Source of the DNA: Syngnathus acus
Taxonomy: Eukaryota > Chordata > Actinopteri > Syngnathiformes > Syngnathidae
Assembly: GCF_901709675.1 (NCBI RefSeq)
Contig: NC_051095.1
Location: 26,953,956 to 27,017,955 of the forward strand
Direction of reading: 5' to 3'
DNA: 64,000 nt
The position numbers were made by a program, and so were the translations under genes. Positions 1 to 10,688 of this stretch are shown one piece after another (the stretch's first letter is position 1; every line of letters starts with the position of its first letter). Under the pieces are notes generated by a model. That model ran no database searches, was not told the DNA's origin, and saw only the letters and a program-made list of their open reading frames with translations.

Positions 1-1720
1 AACATAACGTAAAGTTGAGGCAGAGAGGTTTCCGTGCTCCCCTACCATCAATTCATCTGGTGAATGTCCGCTCCCTGGCGAACAAGATGGATGAACTGCT
101 GCTTCTCATTTCAAGGAACCCGGACGTTAGCAAATCCACCGCCTTGTGCTTCACCGAAACGTGGTTCAATGGACTCACCATGCCGAAGAGCTAACTGGAT
201 TTCGGCTACTACGCACAGAACACAGCACAGAGCTCACGGGAAAAACAAAGGGAGGTGGTCTATGTTTCTACATTAATGAAGGTTGGTGTACTGATGTCAC
301 AGTGTTGAAAGAGTCTTGCAGCCCTCTCCTAGAGACGCTTTTCATAGACTGCCGGACGTTTTATTCTCCACGGGAGTTCCCCTCGATCGTAATGGCGGCT
401 GTTTACATTCCACCACACACACGTGCGATCGAAGCCACACAGCTGCTAGCTGACCAGGTAACAGACGTGGAGAGAAAACTACCAAACTGACTGATCATTG
501 TTTTGGGTGATTTTAACAGAGTGAACCTCACACACGAACTCCACAAATACAGACAAAACCTAATGTGTCCGACCAGAGGGACACAGACACTGGACCACTG
601 CTACTCCGTAATAAAGGACGCATACCGCTCTGTGGCCCGTGCAGCTTTAGGACTCTCGGACCACTGTCTAGTTAATCTGATCCCAGCCTACAGGCAGAAA
701 TTAAAAACTTCTAAGCCTGTGGTGAGGACTGTGTGGAAATGGACAGTGGAGTCAAAGCAGGACCTCCAAGCCTGCTTTGACTGCACCGATTGGGGTGTTT
801 TTGAAGCTGCAACTTCAGACCTGCATGAACTCACCGATACTGTGACATCATACATCAGCTTTTGTGAGGACATGTGTATGCAAACTAAGACCTTCTGCAC
901 GCACAACAACAACGAACCGTGGTTTACACCAAACTTCAGGATGCTGCGCAAAGCCAAGGAAGAGGCCTACAGGAGTGGGGATCGTGACTTGTTCAGGCAA
1001 GCCAGGAACACACTGACCCGAGAGATCAGGAAAGCTAACCTATGGGGAGAGCCTGGAGAGGCCCTCTCTGCCAATCCTGATCCCTCAACAGTGTGGAAAG
1101 GCCTGCAGAGCATCACGGGCTTCAAGTAACCAACTGCCGTCCTGTGAAGAACACAAGGCTTGCAAACCAGCTAAACAGGTTTTACTGCAGGTTTGAACGG
1201 TCCACCCACACATCAGGACCTCCTGCATCACAATCAACATAAACACCTCTCCCCACAACCCCCCTGTACACACCTCCATCGTTGTTATCACCTACTTTCT
1301 CTCTTTCAGAAGCCGCGCCCGCACTTCAGCTCCGCGAGGAGGAGGTGTGTCATATGTTCCGGAGACAAAAGGTCAGGAAGGCACCAGGCCCAGACGGCGT
1401 GTCCTCCTCCTGCCTGAAAGTCTGTGCTGAACAGCTGGCACCCACCTTTGCATGGATCTTCAACCATTCGCTGGAGCTGTGTGAGGTGCCCTCATGCCTC
1501 AAAAGCTCCACCATCGTACCGGTGGCCAAGAAGTCCGCCATCACAGGTTTGAATGATTATAGACCTGTCGCCCTGACATCTGTGGTCATGAAATCCTTTG
1601 AGAGGCTAGTGTTCAGCCACCTGAAGGACATCACGGGCCCCCGTCACAACTCCCTGCAGTTTGCCTACCGGGCAAACAGGTCGGTGGATGATACGGTCAA
1701 CATGGGACTGCAACATCGCT
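1..1720 (+). pseudogene. L2/CR1-group LINE (family 'L2a'), broken endonuclease-RT
   Basis: This is a decayed non-LTR retrotransposon. An endonuclease start is readable from about 55 (NVRSLANKMDEL, then CFTETWF near 150). The second half of the endonuclease domain follows, with ILGDFN-type residues near 505 and LSDHCLV near 655. The linker runs to 1129. RT blocks then read KAPGPDGVSSSCLK (about 1378) and [21 protein letters not shown] (split here only for display: LNDYRPVAL, then MKSFERLV, about 1550-1610), and end near 1715 after FAYRANRSVDD. At least three frame breaks and one stop interrupt it. The RT active-site FADD block is missing. The same family recurs at 48460-49815 and 53576-55645. 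The clade is inferred from motif style; Rex1 is a possible alternative. Confidence 0.75.
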
Positions 1721-1739
1721 CCCGACATCCTCTACCAGT

Positions 1740-2236
1740 AGCTCGTCCAGCTCGCAGTGCCTGCCTCCACCTGTCAGTGGATCATCATCATCATCATCAT
1801 CGGTTTAAAGTCCGCTTTCCAGGCGCCGCTGGGTTGGACTGGATTCTCAATATGGCTTTCTTCCACCGGGGACGGTCCATGGCCATCTCGTGGTTGAGAG
1901 TCCTATACTGAGAAAATTTTTGGAGCAAAACTTTTTACAGCCGGATGCCCTTCCTGACACCAACCCAAGGGGAAATTGATTTTCTGTAGGGGTTGACTCT
2001 TAGCCCATTCCTCTCCCGAGGAGCCCACTGGGCAGTGGTACTATTTAACCCATAGTTGGGGGCTGGTTCGTGGGCACCAGGGCGTGTCCACACACCGGTG
2101 GGCCTGCGTGCCGCACGTCTAGGGGCCAAACCTCCTCCGAGTCCCTTGTAGTTTAGCCTGGGTCCGTGTTTTACCCAGTTACCATGCGTCGCCGCGTGGA
2201 GGCACTACATAGGGCTTGCTGTTAGAGAGGCTTCCT
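1740..2236. repeat. dispersed repeat shared with 48180-48470
   Basis: Non-coding interspersed repeat. It contains an ATC microsatellite (about 1780-1800) that translates as a run of histidines but is not a gene. The segment about 2040-2230 matches the reverse complement of 48220-48420: both carry the block 'ggcccaccggtgtg' plus flanking similarity ('ccaggctaa', 'ctatgggt', 'aaatagt'). Both copies lie inside broken L2a LINEs. The family is not recognised. Confidence 0.5.
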
Positions 2237-2405
2237 AAACCAACAGGAGACAGCATGTGAGGCTGGGGACCATCATAGCGTCTCAGAGACATCACTGGGC
2301 AATGATATCCTGTTCTTGCCACTTAAATGTTGTTAGTAACCTGACTGTTGTTAGTCACTTAAATGTTGTACAGAGGCTGAGAACAACATTCAATAAAGCT
2401 GATTC
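2237..2405 (+). repeat. L2a LINE 3' tail
   Basis: The sequence 'ttgttagtcacttaaatgttg' style tail, followed by 'caataaagctgattctgatt', resembles the 3' ends of the other L2a copies near 49790 and 55550. It is probably the 3' end of the LINE that starts at 1, separated from it by the repeat at 1740-2236. Confidence 0.5.
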
Positions 2406-2826
2406 TGATTGTGCTGAGTTTTTTTTTTTTTATCGACTAAAATTATGCTCCACCAAGGAGAGTAGTTTCAGCCCCATTTTTTTTCTTCTCCTCCTCCCTT
2501 GTGTTCTCTTTCCATTCAAGATCTCTGAGCGGTGTTATGGCAAATGCCAACAGGTATCCCCATGTTGGTCATTGTTTTGTGTTTCTTGTGCAAACTGAAC
2601 CTGTTAAGTCTGTACAACGGCAACAGACGAGGAACATAAAGATGAATTAATTCAAATTCATGCCAGACATTCCAGGAATCTGACCAAACTGTAGAGGAAG
2701 GGTCAAAGATTGATCTTAAACGATGTGCCAAACTGATCTGGAAGCATCTGATTGATGTTATTGCTGTCAAAATGAGGGCAACTGGAAATAAAATGCGATG
2801 GTTAGTTATTCCTCCCCTTCTGTAAT
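2406..2826. other. unassigned stretch, no supported gene
   Basis: Contains short T-tracts (2421-2431, 2480-2488) and no convincing coding or repeat signature. It is intronic sequence of elf2 if the gene continues to the left. Confidence 0.5.
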
Positions 2827-2828
2827 TA

Positions 2829-3673
2829 CCGTATTGTCCGCACTATTAGGCGCACTTAAAAACTTACATTTTACGCAAAAAAACACAGTGCGCCTTATAA
2901 TGCAGAGCGCCTTATATATGGATCAATTGATGAATTTGTTGATCCATACTGGTTGTACACAGTGCTCTGCCAAAATGTTTCAGTACGTTTTAGTACGACT
3001 AGTAAATTACAAGGTCGCATCGCTTCCCAACATTACGGCAACTGTGGTCAGGGGGCGTCACCGAATAGCTGTTGCACCCGCGAGGCTATTTCATTTCAAA
3101 ATAGGCTGCTCCGTTAATGTTTCGAGTAAATTTACGGATTGATATGGAAGGGAAACAGGTAAGCAGTACCAATGTGTTAGATCAAACTGCCGATCATTTT
3201 ATAGGAGATCGTTTGAGAAACGCGATTGTTTACACTTTGCTGAGGCTCATGGGGGTCTGCGAGCTGAGGCTCATGGGAGTTTGCGGGTGGCTAATGCTAT
3301 AATAATAGCTGCTATACGCACAAGGCTATTTCATGTCAAAATAGGCTGCTCTGTTAATGTTTCGAGTAAATTTACGGATCGATATGGAAGGGAAACATAG
3401 GTAAGCAGTACCAGTGTTAGATCGAACTTTAGTCAGTTCTGATCATTTTATAGGAGATTGTTTGAGAAACGCGATTGTTTACAGAGGGCTCATAGGTTAT
3501 TGGCTAGTGGATGCATACCGCAACCCTAGTCAACCTCAGTTTGTTGCAGTATAGCTTCTATTTTATGCGCCTTTTAATCCGGTGCGCCCTATATATTAAA
3601 TAATTTCTAAAATAAAAAATTCAATGAGGGTGCGCCTTATAATCCAGTGCGCCTTTTGGTGCGAAAAATACGG
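2829..3673. mobile_element. TA-flanked MITE ('aggcgcac' type)
   Basis: Termini are inverted: left 'ccgtattgtccgcactatta', right '...ggtgcgaaaaatacgg', each flanked by TA (2827-2828, 3674-3675). Short repeats of 'gtgcgccttat' lie just inside both ends. The interior holds a degenerate direct duplication (about 3085-3205 against 3325-3475, sharing 'tttcgagtaaatttacgga'). No transposase was seen. A shorter relative is at 29245-29631. Confidence 0.8.
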
Positions 3674-3675
3674 TA

Positions 3676-4467
3676 ATAAACATGAATAAAAATATCAAAC
3701 CCTTTAAATGTCTGTGTGTATTTAGTTAAAACAGACATTATTATTTCATCTGTGATTTTGAAAAAGGTCAAAATACAGCAGTTGATAGTGATTTTGTACA
3801 AAAATGTGAGAAATTCCCAAAGCTTCAGATATTGTATGTACATACATACATTGATACAGTGCACAGTATGCTTATACAAATCAACGCAGGAATTGATCTC
3901 ACTATTGCTTTTTTTTAACCCTCATGGAACACATGGTTCCATTTTAGGCTTTTTGATGTTTTTGTTCTGTTCCATCAAAGACAAAGCATTTTGGAAAAGC
4001 AACTATGGTGCTGAAAGTTCACTCGGGATGTTAAAACGTGTCAATGTTCAAAATGACACCAAGCTGTAATTTTTAAACCATTGCAATTAGGAGAAAAGAC
4101 ACTTAGCAATGAAACACATACAAGTGACACATTTGACGAGATTGATTCCCATTATAAATCAGAATTTGTAGTGCACAATAAACCTGATGGTTATCATGCA
4201 TTTCCCCACAATCACTGCATAAATCCTTACAATGATGACTGAATGTCAGCAAAAACAGGAAATGTGTGTGTTGTGAGGTCTTACATACCCTCAACCACCA
4301 GGTAGCGCCAACGACTTTTCCTTTCACAGTAATGCTCAGCATTGGCTGAACATTGGAAGAATTTTACGCCATAAAAACTGACGTGATTGCTGGAAGAGGT
4401 GCGCACGTGTGTGTGTGTGTGTGTGTTTGGGTGTGTGCGCGCGCATTGTTTATATATATATATAGTA
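3676..4467. other. unassigned stretch with GT and TA microsatellites
   Basis: No gene supported. A (GT)n run sits at about 4406-4427 and a (TA)n run at about 4450-4464, immediately before the next transposon end. The latter may have supplied its TA target. Confidence 0.6.
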
Positions 4468-5214
4468 CCGTAATTTTCGGACTATAAGTCGCACCGGAGT
4501 ATAAGTCGCACCAGCCATAAAATGCCCAAAAAAGTGAAAAAAACCATATATAAGTCGCTCCGGAGTATAAGTCGCATTTTGGGGGGCAATTTATTCGACA
4601 AAATGAACGAGCAACAACAGGCTAAACGATAGGTATGCTAACGTGACATAAACACAAACTAAGAGCTGAGAATGGCCCTGACGTAAAATTCAGAGTTATT
4701 CAAAAAACTATTACATAAATAACACGTTTATAAAACCATCTGTGTCACTCCAATTCATTAAATCAATCGATCGTCCTTTATGTCAACAATGCCGGCCGGG
4801 TGCGCACAGCTGATGGCGGTTGCATTTCAAAATATTCCACAGGCCCATATAACGATATATAAATTATATATCAAATAACTATTATATAAGCAATAATGTT
4901 ATCAAACCATCTGTGCACTCTAAATCATTAAATCCATCGATCAAATTCCTCGTCCTTTGTCAACATCGCCGCGCGTGCGCCCTGACGTCAGCCTCGTCGT
5001 TATTCCACAGATCTACTATATAACTATATTGTAGCGTTAACAAAGTTCAAGGAAAGACGTGGGTTTGGTAAACGGCTCTTTATTTAACAAAACAAACTTA
5101 CAGGCGTGTGGCCCCTGGACAGCCACCTGGCCGAGCGCCGGCCCCCGACTTCAATCCACGGAAGTGAAAGAGAGCTCCGTCGAGTCAATCTTTGTCCTTT
5201 ATGTAAACAACGCC

Positions 5215-5372
5215 GCGTCGCGCTGCTGACGCGCGACCGCGACGTCGCGCTGCTGACGCGCGACCGCGACGCCGCGTCAGCAGCGCGACCGCGACGCCGC
5301 GTCAGCAGCGCGACGGCGCGTCAGCAGCGCGACGGCGCGTCAGCAGCGCGACGGCGCGTCAGCAGCGCGGCG
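5215..5372. repeat. GC-rich ~18-bp tandem repeat with internal inversion
   Basis: The unit is close to 'gcgcgtcagcagcgcgac'. The first third is in the opposite orientation ('gctgctgacgcgcgaccgc'). It forms the centre of the foldback element and is almost pure G/C with CpG in every unit. Confidence 0.85.
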
Positions 5373-5426
5373 GTTGTTTACATAAAGGACAAAGATTGAC
5401 TCGACGGAGCTCTCTTTCACTTCCGT

Positions 5427-5700
5427 GGATTGAAGTCGGGGGCCGGCGCTCGGCCGGGTGGCTGTCCAGGGACGGTGGATGGGGCTCGGACAATGCTTTT
5501 ACGCACGCCCGGTCCTACTCTACCGAGCTGTCTTTCACCTCCGTGGATGGAAGTCGAGGGCCGGCGCTCGGCCGGGTGGCTGTCCGGGGACGGTGGATGG
5601 GGCTCGGTCATGGCTTTTACGCACGCCCGGTACTATTCTATAGAGCTCTCTTCCACCTCCGTGGCTGGAAGTGCCACCTCCGGGGATGGAAGTCCACGCC
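5427..5700. repeat. 118-bp tandem repeat, about 2.3 copies
   Basis: 'gacggtggatggggctcgg' starts at 5471 and again at 5589. The surrounding block ('ggccggcgctcggccgggtggctgtcc') recurs with the same period. The long open frames here (5396-5765) come from the GC-rich repeat and are not treated as genes. Confidence 0.8.
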
Positions 5701-6499
5701 ACCACACACTTGGAAGTCGACGCCGGTGCTTGGGGCCGTGTGGCGGTGAACTATTTATGTTATAGTTATTTGATATATTTTATTTCGTGTACCAACTTGT
5801 ATATGTTTTTATCGTTACAGTTAAGTAGTTGTTGGCTCGTTGAACTCTTGTTTTGTTAAATAAAGAGCCGTTTACCAAACCCACGTCTTTCCTGGTACTT
5901 TGTTAACGCTACAATATAGTTATATACTAGATCTGTGGAATAACGACGAGGCTGACGTCAGGGTGCACGCGCGGCGTTGTTTACAAAGGACGAGGAATTT
6001 GATCGATGGATTTAATGATTTGGAGTGACACATGGTTTGATAATATTATTGCTTATATAATAGTTATTTGATATATAATTTATATATCGTGATATGGGCC
6101 TGTGGAATATTTTGAAGTGCAAACGCTGTCAGGCGCGCACCCGGCTGGCATTGTTTACATAAAGGACGATCGATGGATTTAATGAATTGGAGTGACACGG
6201 ATGGTTTTATAAACGTGTTATTTATGTAATAGTTTTTTGAATAACTCTGAATGTTACGTCAGGCCCGTTCTCAGCTCTTCGTTTGTGTTTATGTCACGTT
6301 AGCATACCGTATCGTTTGGCCTGTTGTTGCTCGTTCATGTCTGTTCTTGGTGTTGGATTTTGTCGAATAAATTTCCCCCAAAATGTGACTTGTACTCCGG
6401 AGCGACTTATATGTTTTTTTTTACGTTATTGTGCATTTTATGGCTCATGCGACCTATATTCCGGGGTGACTTTTAGTCCGAAAATTACGGTAAATTAAA

Positions 6500-6876
6500 A
6501 AAGTACATTTCAAATGTTATGAGAGGCACTCATGCCAGCGTCCTCTGATGGTGGATGTGTACCTTATAGCACTACATCCAGGGTCTGTCATCTGTCTACT
6601 CAGACCATTCGGTGAGTGGTCCAGCCTGCACATAAATTTAAATGTCAAGTTCCTCAGCAGAGCAATAAATGTAGTGAGACCCAGATCACAGAAGAGCCCA
6701 CTGGCTCTTGTGCTCCTCGGCTTGCCCAACAGTATCCTAAGGCAGTCATTGTAGGCAAATTTCACTTTTCAAGAGATGGGTGCAGTAAGCTCTAAAGAGG
6801 TTTACTTTAACATCAGTAGTACAGTGGTGAAATTTACGAACCAGCATATTTGCTTGAACATAGAGCATTCTCCTCT
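6500..6876 (-). pseudogene. old LINE ('LINE-X'), C-terminal fragment
   Basis: Minus-strand reading gives a C-terminal LINE tail: FAYNDCLRILLGKPR, then LLRNLTFKFMCRLDHSPN (about 6763-6600). It is the downstream end of the LINE whose RT lies at 9158-9971 and 13196-13500. The hAT element at 6885-9149 separates them, with a perfect 8-bp duplication. The clade of this LINE is not certain. Confidence 0.65.
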
Positions 6877-7594
6877 GTCTAGACCAGGGGTCACCAACCT
6901 TTCTTAAACCGAGAGCTACTTCCTGGGTACTGATTAAGGCAAAGGGCTACCAGTTTGACACACATTTCTGAAATAGCCAATTTGCTCAATTTGGCTTTCA
7001 CTGTGTTATTATTGTCATTTCCAGTTCACATGTAAGTGTGATTTTAACAAGAATAGCAAAAATACAGTCAAACCTTGGTTTTTGACCACAATCCGTTCCA
7101 GAAGGCGGTTCGAGAAGCGAATCGGTCGAATTCCGAATCTATTTTTCCCATTACAAATAATGGAAACATTTTGAATCCGTTTCAAGACAAAAAAAACCCA
7201 CCTTTTTTAAGCATTTTTTCATTTGGGCATATTTGTCCGATCGCGCAACTGCAGCGCACCGCCGAACGCGCAACCGCGTCACCGACCGCGCAACTGCACC
7301 GCGCTGGTCGCATTATTGTGACAGAGCCGTCGCTGAAATTTAGAAAATATTTTTAAAATCCTGATGTACTTTCTAAAATTTAAGTGGACCTCAGTGCGCA
7401 GGGAGCTTAATTTTGTCCGATTGCGCAACTGCAGCGCGCCGCCGAACGTCCAACAGTAGCTCGTGGCCGACCGCGCAACTGCACCGCGCTTGTCGCATTA
7501 TTGTGACAGAGCCGTCGCTAAAATTTAGAAAATATTTTTAAAGTCCTGATGTACTTTCCAAAATTTAAGTGGACCTCAGTGCGCAGGGAGCTTA

Positions 7595-7702
7595 CCGTTT
7601 TTTTCCATGTATAATGCGCCCCCATGTATAATACGCACCCTAAAAATGGCATGTCAATGCTGGAAGAAAGCCTGTACCCATGTATAATACGCACCCAAAT
7701 TT

Positions 7703-7738
<36 letters not shown>

Positions 7739-8861
7739 TCCCAATGATCGTCACACACGCATCTGGGTGTGGTGAAATTGGTCCTCTGCATTTGACCCAT
7801 CCCCGTGTGATTTTGATCCATCCCCTGGGGGAGAGGGGAGCAGTGAGCAGCAGCGGCGCCGCGCTCGGGAATCATTTGGTGATCTAACCCCCCAATTCCA
7901 ACCCTTAATGCTGAGTGCCAAGCAGGGAGGCAATGGGTCCCATTTTTATAGTCTTTGGTATGGTCTTAACTAGGCTGGATGTATTTTTTTTGTTGGCGTT
8001 GATTTCTCCGACTGCCCATAAAGGCACCACCGCGATCAGTTAGGTGAAAATGAAAAGAGAGGAAAGTGACGTGCGGACATGTGAAAAAGGCGGCTCTGTA
8101 TGGGAGAGAAGTTGAAGAGGAACAAAAACACCCTTGGAAACCAAAACTTGCCCCTCGTCGTGACTCGGAGCCGCAACAAATGTTTCGGATTTGTGTAGGG
8201 TACATTGTGACAGCAAACGAGCAGGTGATCGAGCAAGCGTCTGATACGAGAGCATTGCGTTCGTATGGAGCGTGTTTGAAGTGAACAGCAGAGACGAAAG
8301 GAACAAGGCAAAGTGTTGTGAAATAAAATATTACCTGCAATACGTATTTTGTTATTTGCTGATTGTATGTATTAAACTATCACATTCATTGTCAGTCAAG
8401 AAGAGAAGAGGCCTATTCGCATCGGATCCATAGTGCGCATGCGCAGTGATACTGCCTCCGTATGACGTCCAGTCCGCGATGGAGATTAAAAAACAAACAA
8501 TATTTGACAATAACACAGGTTTCTGTTCCTGTCTTTGGTAATGTCCCCCTGTCTTTTTGTTCCACGTCTTCGTCGGTCAGTCCTGTTGTTGGTTTTGTTA
8601 GAGAGTTAAGTTAGTTTACCAAGTCTGTGTTTTGAGTTCCTCCAATGAACCCTGGTTCAAGCTGCACTTGGTCGCCCTCTTCCTTTCCACACTCCATCCG
8701 TGACAAGATTTTCTTCAAAAATTGTTGTACCATGATTTTCTTCAAAAAAAAAAAAAATTTAAAAAAAATTTAAAAAAAATTGTACCCATGTATAATGCGC
8801 ACCCCGGATTTTAGGACAATAAATTAGTTAAATTTTGCGCATTATACATGGAAAAAAACGG
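7595..8861. mobile_element. TA-flanked MITE, 'ccatgtataatgcgc' family, copy 1
   Basis: Ends are exact inverted repeats ('ccgtttttttccatgtataa' and 'ttatacatggaaaaaaacgg'), flanked by TA. The target can be read from the neighbouring repeat: uninterrupted 'gagcttaattttgtccg' (about 7404) against 'gagct-TA-[element]-TA-atttggtccg' here. This shows that only TA was duplicated, which fits the Tc1/mariner superfamily. The element carries a truncated SINE, and a tgcgcatgcgca palindrome at 8434-8445. Copy 2 is at 36248-37188. Confidence 0.88.
7736..7967 (-). repeat. tRNA-SINE body, head missing
   Basis: Reverse complement of the body of the SINE at 31599-31915: both share 'gggacccattgcctccctgc' and 'gtgtgtgacgatcattggga'-type sequence. 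The tRNA-like head with boxes A and B is absent. The same SINE remnant, with an internal deletion, is present in the second MITE copy at about 36401-36465. Confidence 0.85.
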
Positions 8862-9157
8862 TAATTTGGTCCGATCGCGCAACCGCAGCGCGCCGGGCGC
8901 TCACTGTCGCATTGCTTTAGGAGCGTCTTTGTGTTTTAGGATGGCTTTACTGCTCCCACTAGCTTTCTTTGGAGGCATGATTAGGGGTTAATACAATCCT
9001 CAAAGTAACTAAAATACAATAACAACGGAGTCAGTCGGCATCCGGGCGGCACGGTCGGGTTTTCTCGGGTCCTCCCAGCTCATCTCGCGAGGTTCGACCT
9101 CCGAATTTTGTTCGACAACCGCCCGCGGGCACCATGTTGGTAACCCTTGGTCTAGAC

Positions 9158-9971
9158 ATATAATCATCATTATCTAAGGTAGCTGTAATAATGTGCCCAA
9201 GATATTTTGTACTTTTAGACACACACAAAGTTTGACCAGACAGGTAAAAAGCAGGAAACTTCAGTTGCAGATCATACTTGGTTCTACATATCAAGATCAC
9301 ACTCTTCTTGGCATTATACTTGATGTCAATGTCAATACCATAATTTGAGCAGATATTGAGCAGCTGTTGGAACCCACTACTACAAGGTGAAAGTATGGTA
9401 AGGTCATCAGCGTACATGTAATGGTTTATTAACATGTCTCCAATCATGCAGCCTGTTTTGCAACCTCCTAGCTGCTTAGACAAGCCATCCATGTGGCTTG
9501 TAGTTAAAGAGGGCAGGGGATAGAATCCCCCGTCTGATGCCATTACTCACCCGAAAAGGGGTGGATAATGTGCTCCCCCATTTAACTTGCATTTTCTGGT
9601 TTGTATACCAGTAGACTATGATACGTATTAAGCATTTAGGCACACCCCTAAGCTTTAGCTTATTAAAAAGCTTAAAATGATGGATACAATCAAACGCTCG
9701 CGACGCATCAATGAACCCAGCAAGCATGGTAGAGCCCTGCCTTTTATGTTTCAACTGCTTCTTTCAGAGCATAGATACATCGGTCCGTACTGTGCTTAGG
9801 CTTAAGGCCAAACTGATTGTCGGTGGTAGTTATATGTACACTTAATCTGTCAAGAAGTAATATTTCTAAAACTTTGGAGAGTATACTAGCTAGAGCTATT
9901 GGTCTATAGTTAGCAATAATTCCTACTTTACCAGCCTTGTCTTTTATAACAGGGACCAGAACTACAGACAA
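9158..9971 (-). pseudogene. LINE-X reverse transcriptase core, broken
   Basis: Minus-strand frames give RT blocks in order: ANYRPIALASILSKVLE (about 9910), GLKPKHSTDRCIYALKE (9820), AGFIDASRAFDCIHH (9718, catalytic Asp), VSNGIRRGILSPALFN (9550), MYADDLTILSPCS (9415, the YADD active site), then KYLGHIITA (9195). A stop and frameshifts near 9480-9540 and 9745 break it. It reads directly on from 13196-13500 (LPDSMIE) across the L2 insertion at 9972-13195. Confidence 0.75.
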
Positions 9972-10688
9972 CAGCTACCTCACCTGGGCCAGTCTGACCA
10001 CATGTCACTGCTATTAATCCCTGCATATACCACCATCAGGAAATCAGCTCCTGTCATCACTAAAACTGTTAAAACCTGGCCTGATGACGCCTCTCAGCAG
10101 TTGCAGGACTGCTTCGACAGGACTAACTGGGACATCTTCGAACACTGGGACCTGAAAGTGTTCACAGACAGTGTTCTGTGTTATATCAAGCACTGCACAG
10201 ACCCTGTCACGGTGGACAAACGCATACGGATATACCCCAACCAGAAGCCCTGGATGACCCGGGAGGTCCTTCGGCTGCTGGAGGAGAGGGACACCGCCCT
10301 GTCCCTCAGGTCTGAGGACGGGGCTCTCTACAGCACAGCCAGAGCCAACCAGAGGAGAGGCATCAGAGAGGCCCATCTTGACTACAAGAGGAGGATTGAG
10401 GATCACCTGGACAGCAACAACAGCAAGCAGGTGTGGTAGGGAGTCCAGCATCTTACTAACTACAGGACCACCATCGGAGCTGCTGAAGGGGACGTCTCAA
10501 TGGCAGAGGACCTTAAGACCTTCTTTGCCCGGTTCGAGTCCGAGCCACCTGAAGCGGCCACATCACATCCCACAGTCCGCAGCAGCTTCACCCTCACAGT
10601 GGAGGAGCACGAGGTGAGGCGCACGCTGCGGACCATCAACCTGAGGAAGGCTGCGGGTCCTGACGGCGTCAGTGGGTGTGTCCTAAAG

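Larger units (their letters stand above)
4468..6490. mobile_element. 2-kb foldback (palindromic) transposon
   Basis: The left arm (4468-~5100) is mirrored by the right arm (~5857-6490). Ends read 'ccgtaattttcggactataa' and, inverted, 'ttagtccgaaaattacgg', with TA on both sides. Corresponding landmarks on both arms are 'cgttagcatacc', 'cctgtggaatatttt', the tgacgtca sites (4983-4990, 5953-5960) and 'cgctacaatatag'. A second inverted repeat (about 5110-5215 against 5360-5465) is nested in the middle. Both termini are the same 'end A' of the family, which in other copies lies 3' of an acidic-tail coding remnant and an AATAAA. The element therefore looks like two 3' ends joined head to head. No transposase ORF. 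Confidence 0.85.
7065..9119 (-). mobile_element. Tigger-like TA-flanked element remnant inside hAT
   Basis: Starts 'cagtcaaaccttgg' after TA (7063-7064) and seems to end near 9119 with 'gttcgacaacc'; the last bases are missing. A 25-codon minus-strand start (MPPKKASGSSKA..., 8977 down to 8900, stop at the end) resembles the first residues of pogo/Tigger transposases. The interior is a ~180-bp tandem repeat ('gtccgatcgcgcaac' at 7235, 7415 and 8870) split by the next element. Boundaries are approximate and the class is inferred. Confidence 0.45.
6885..9149. mobile_element. hAT non-autonomous transposon with nested insertions
   Basis: The left end 'caggggtcaccaaccttt' and right end 'ggttggtaacccttg' are imperfect inverted repeats of the hAT type. 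The target duplication is perfect and 8 bp: gtctagac at 6877-6884 and 9150-9157. It splits the LINE-X RT from its C-terminus. Subterminal blocks 'gagctact...gggctaccag' and '...gcccgcgggcaccatg' are typical of this fish hAT family. Most of the interior consists of later insertions. Confidence 0.88.

Noticed and set aside
1740-1911. Open frame with a histidine run
   Set aside because: The run comes from an ATC microsatellite in a repeat that replaces the LINE coding sequence; no domain.
5106-5859. Several overlapping long open frames on both strands
   Set aside because: They follow the GC-rich 18-bp and 118-bp tandem repeats and read open in many frames at once; composition effect, not a gene.
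7966-8340. Cys-rich minus-strand open frames, three overlapping, repeated at 36413-36932
   Set aside because: Both copies lie at the same place in a MITE; different frames are open, no start context, no known domain. Shared only because the MITE is shared.
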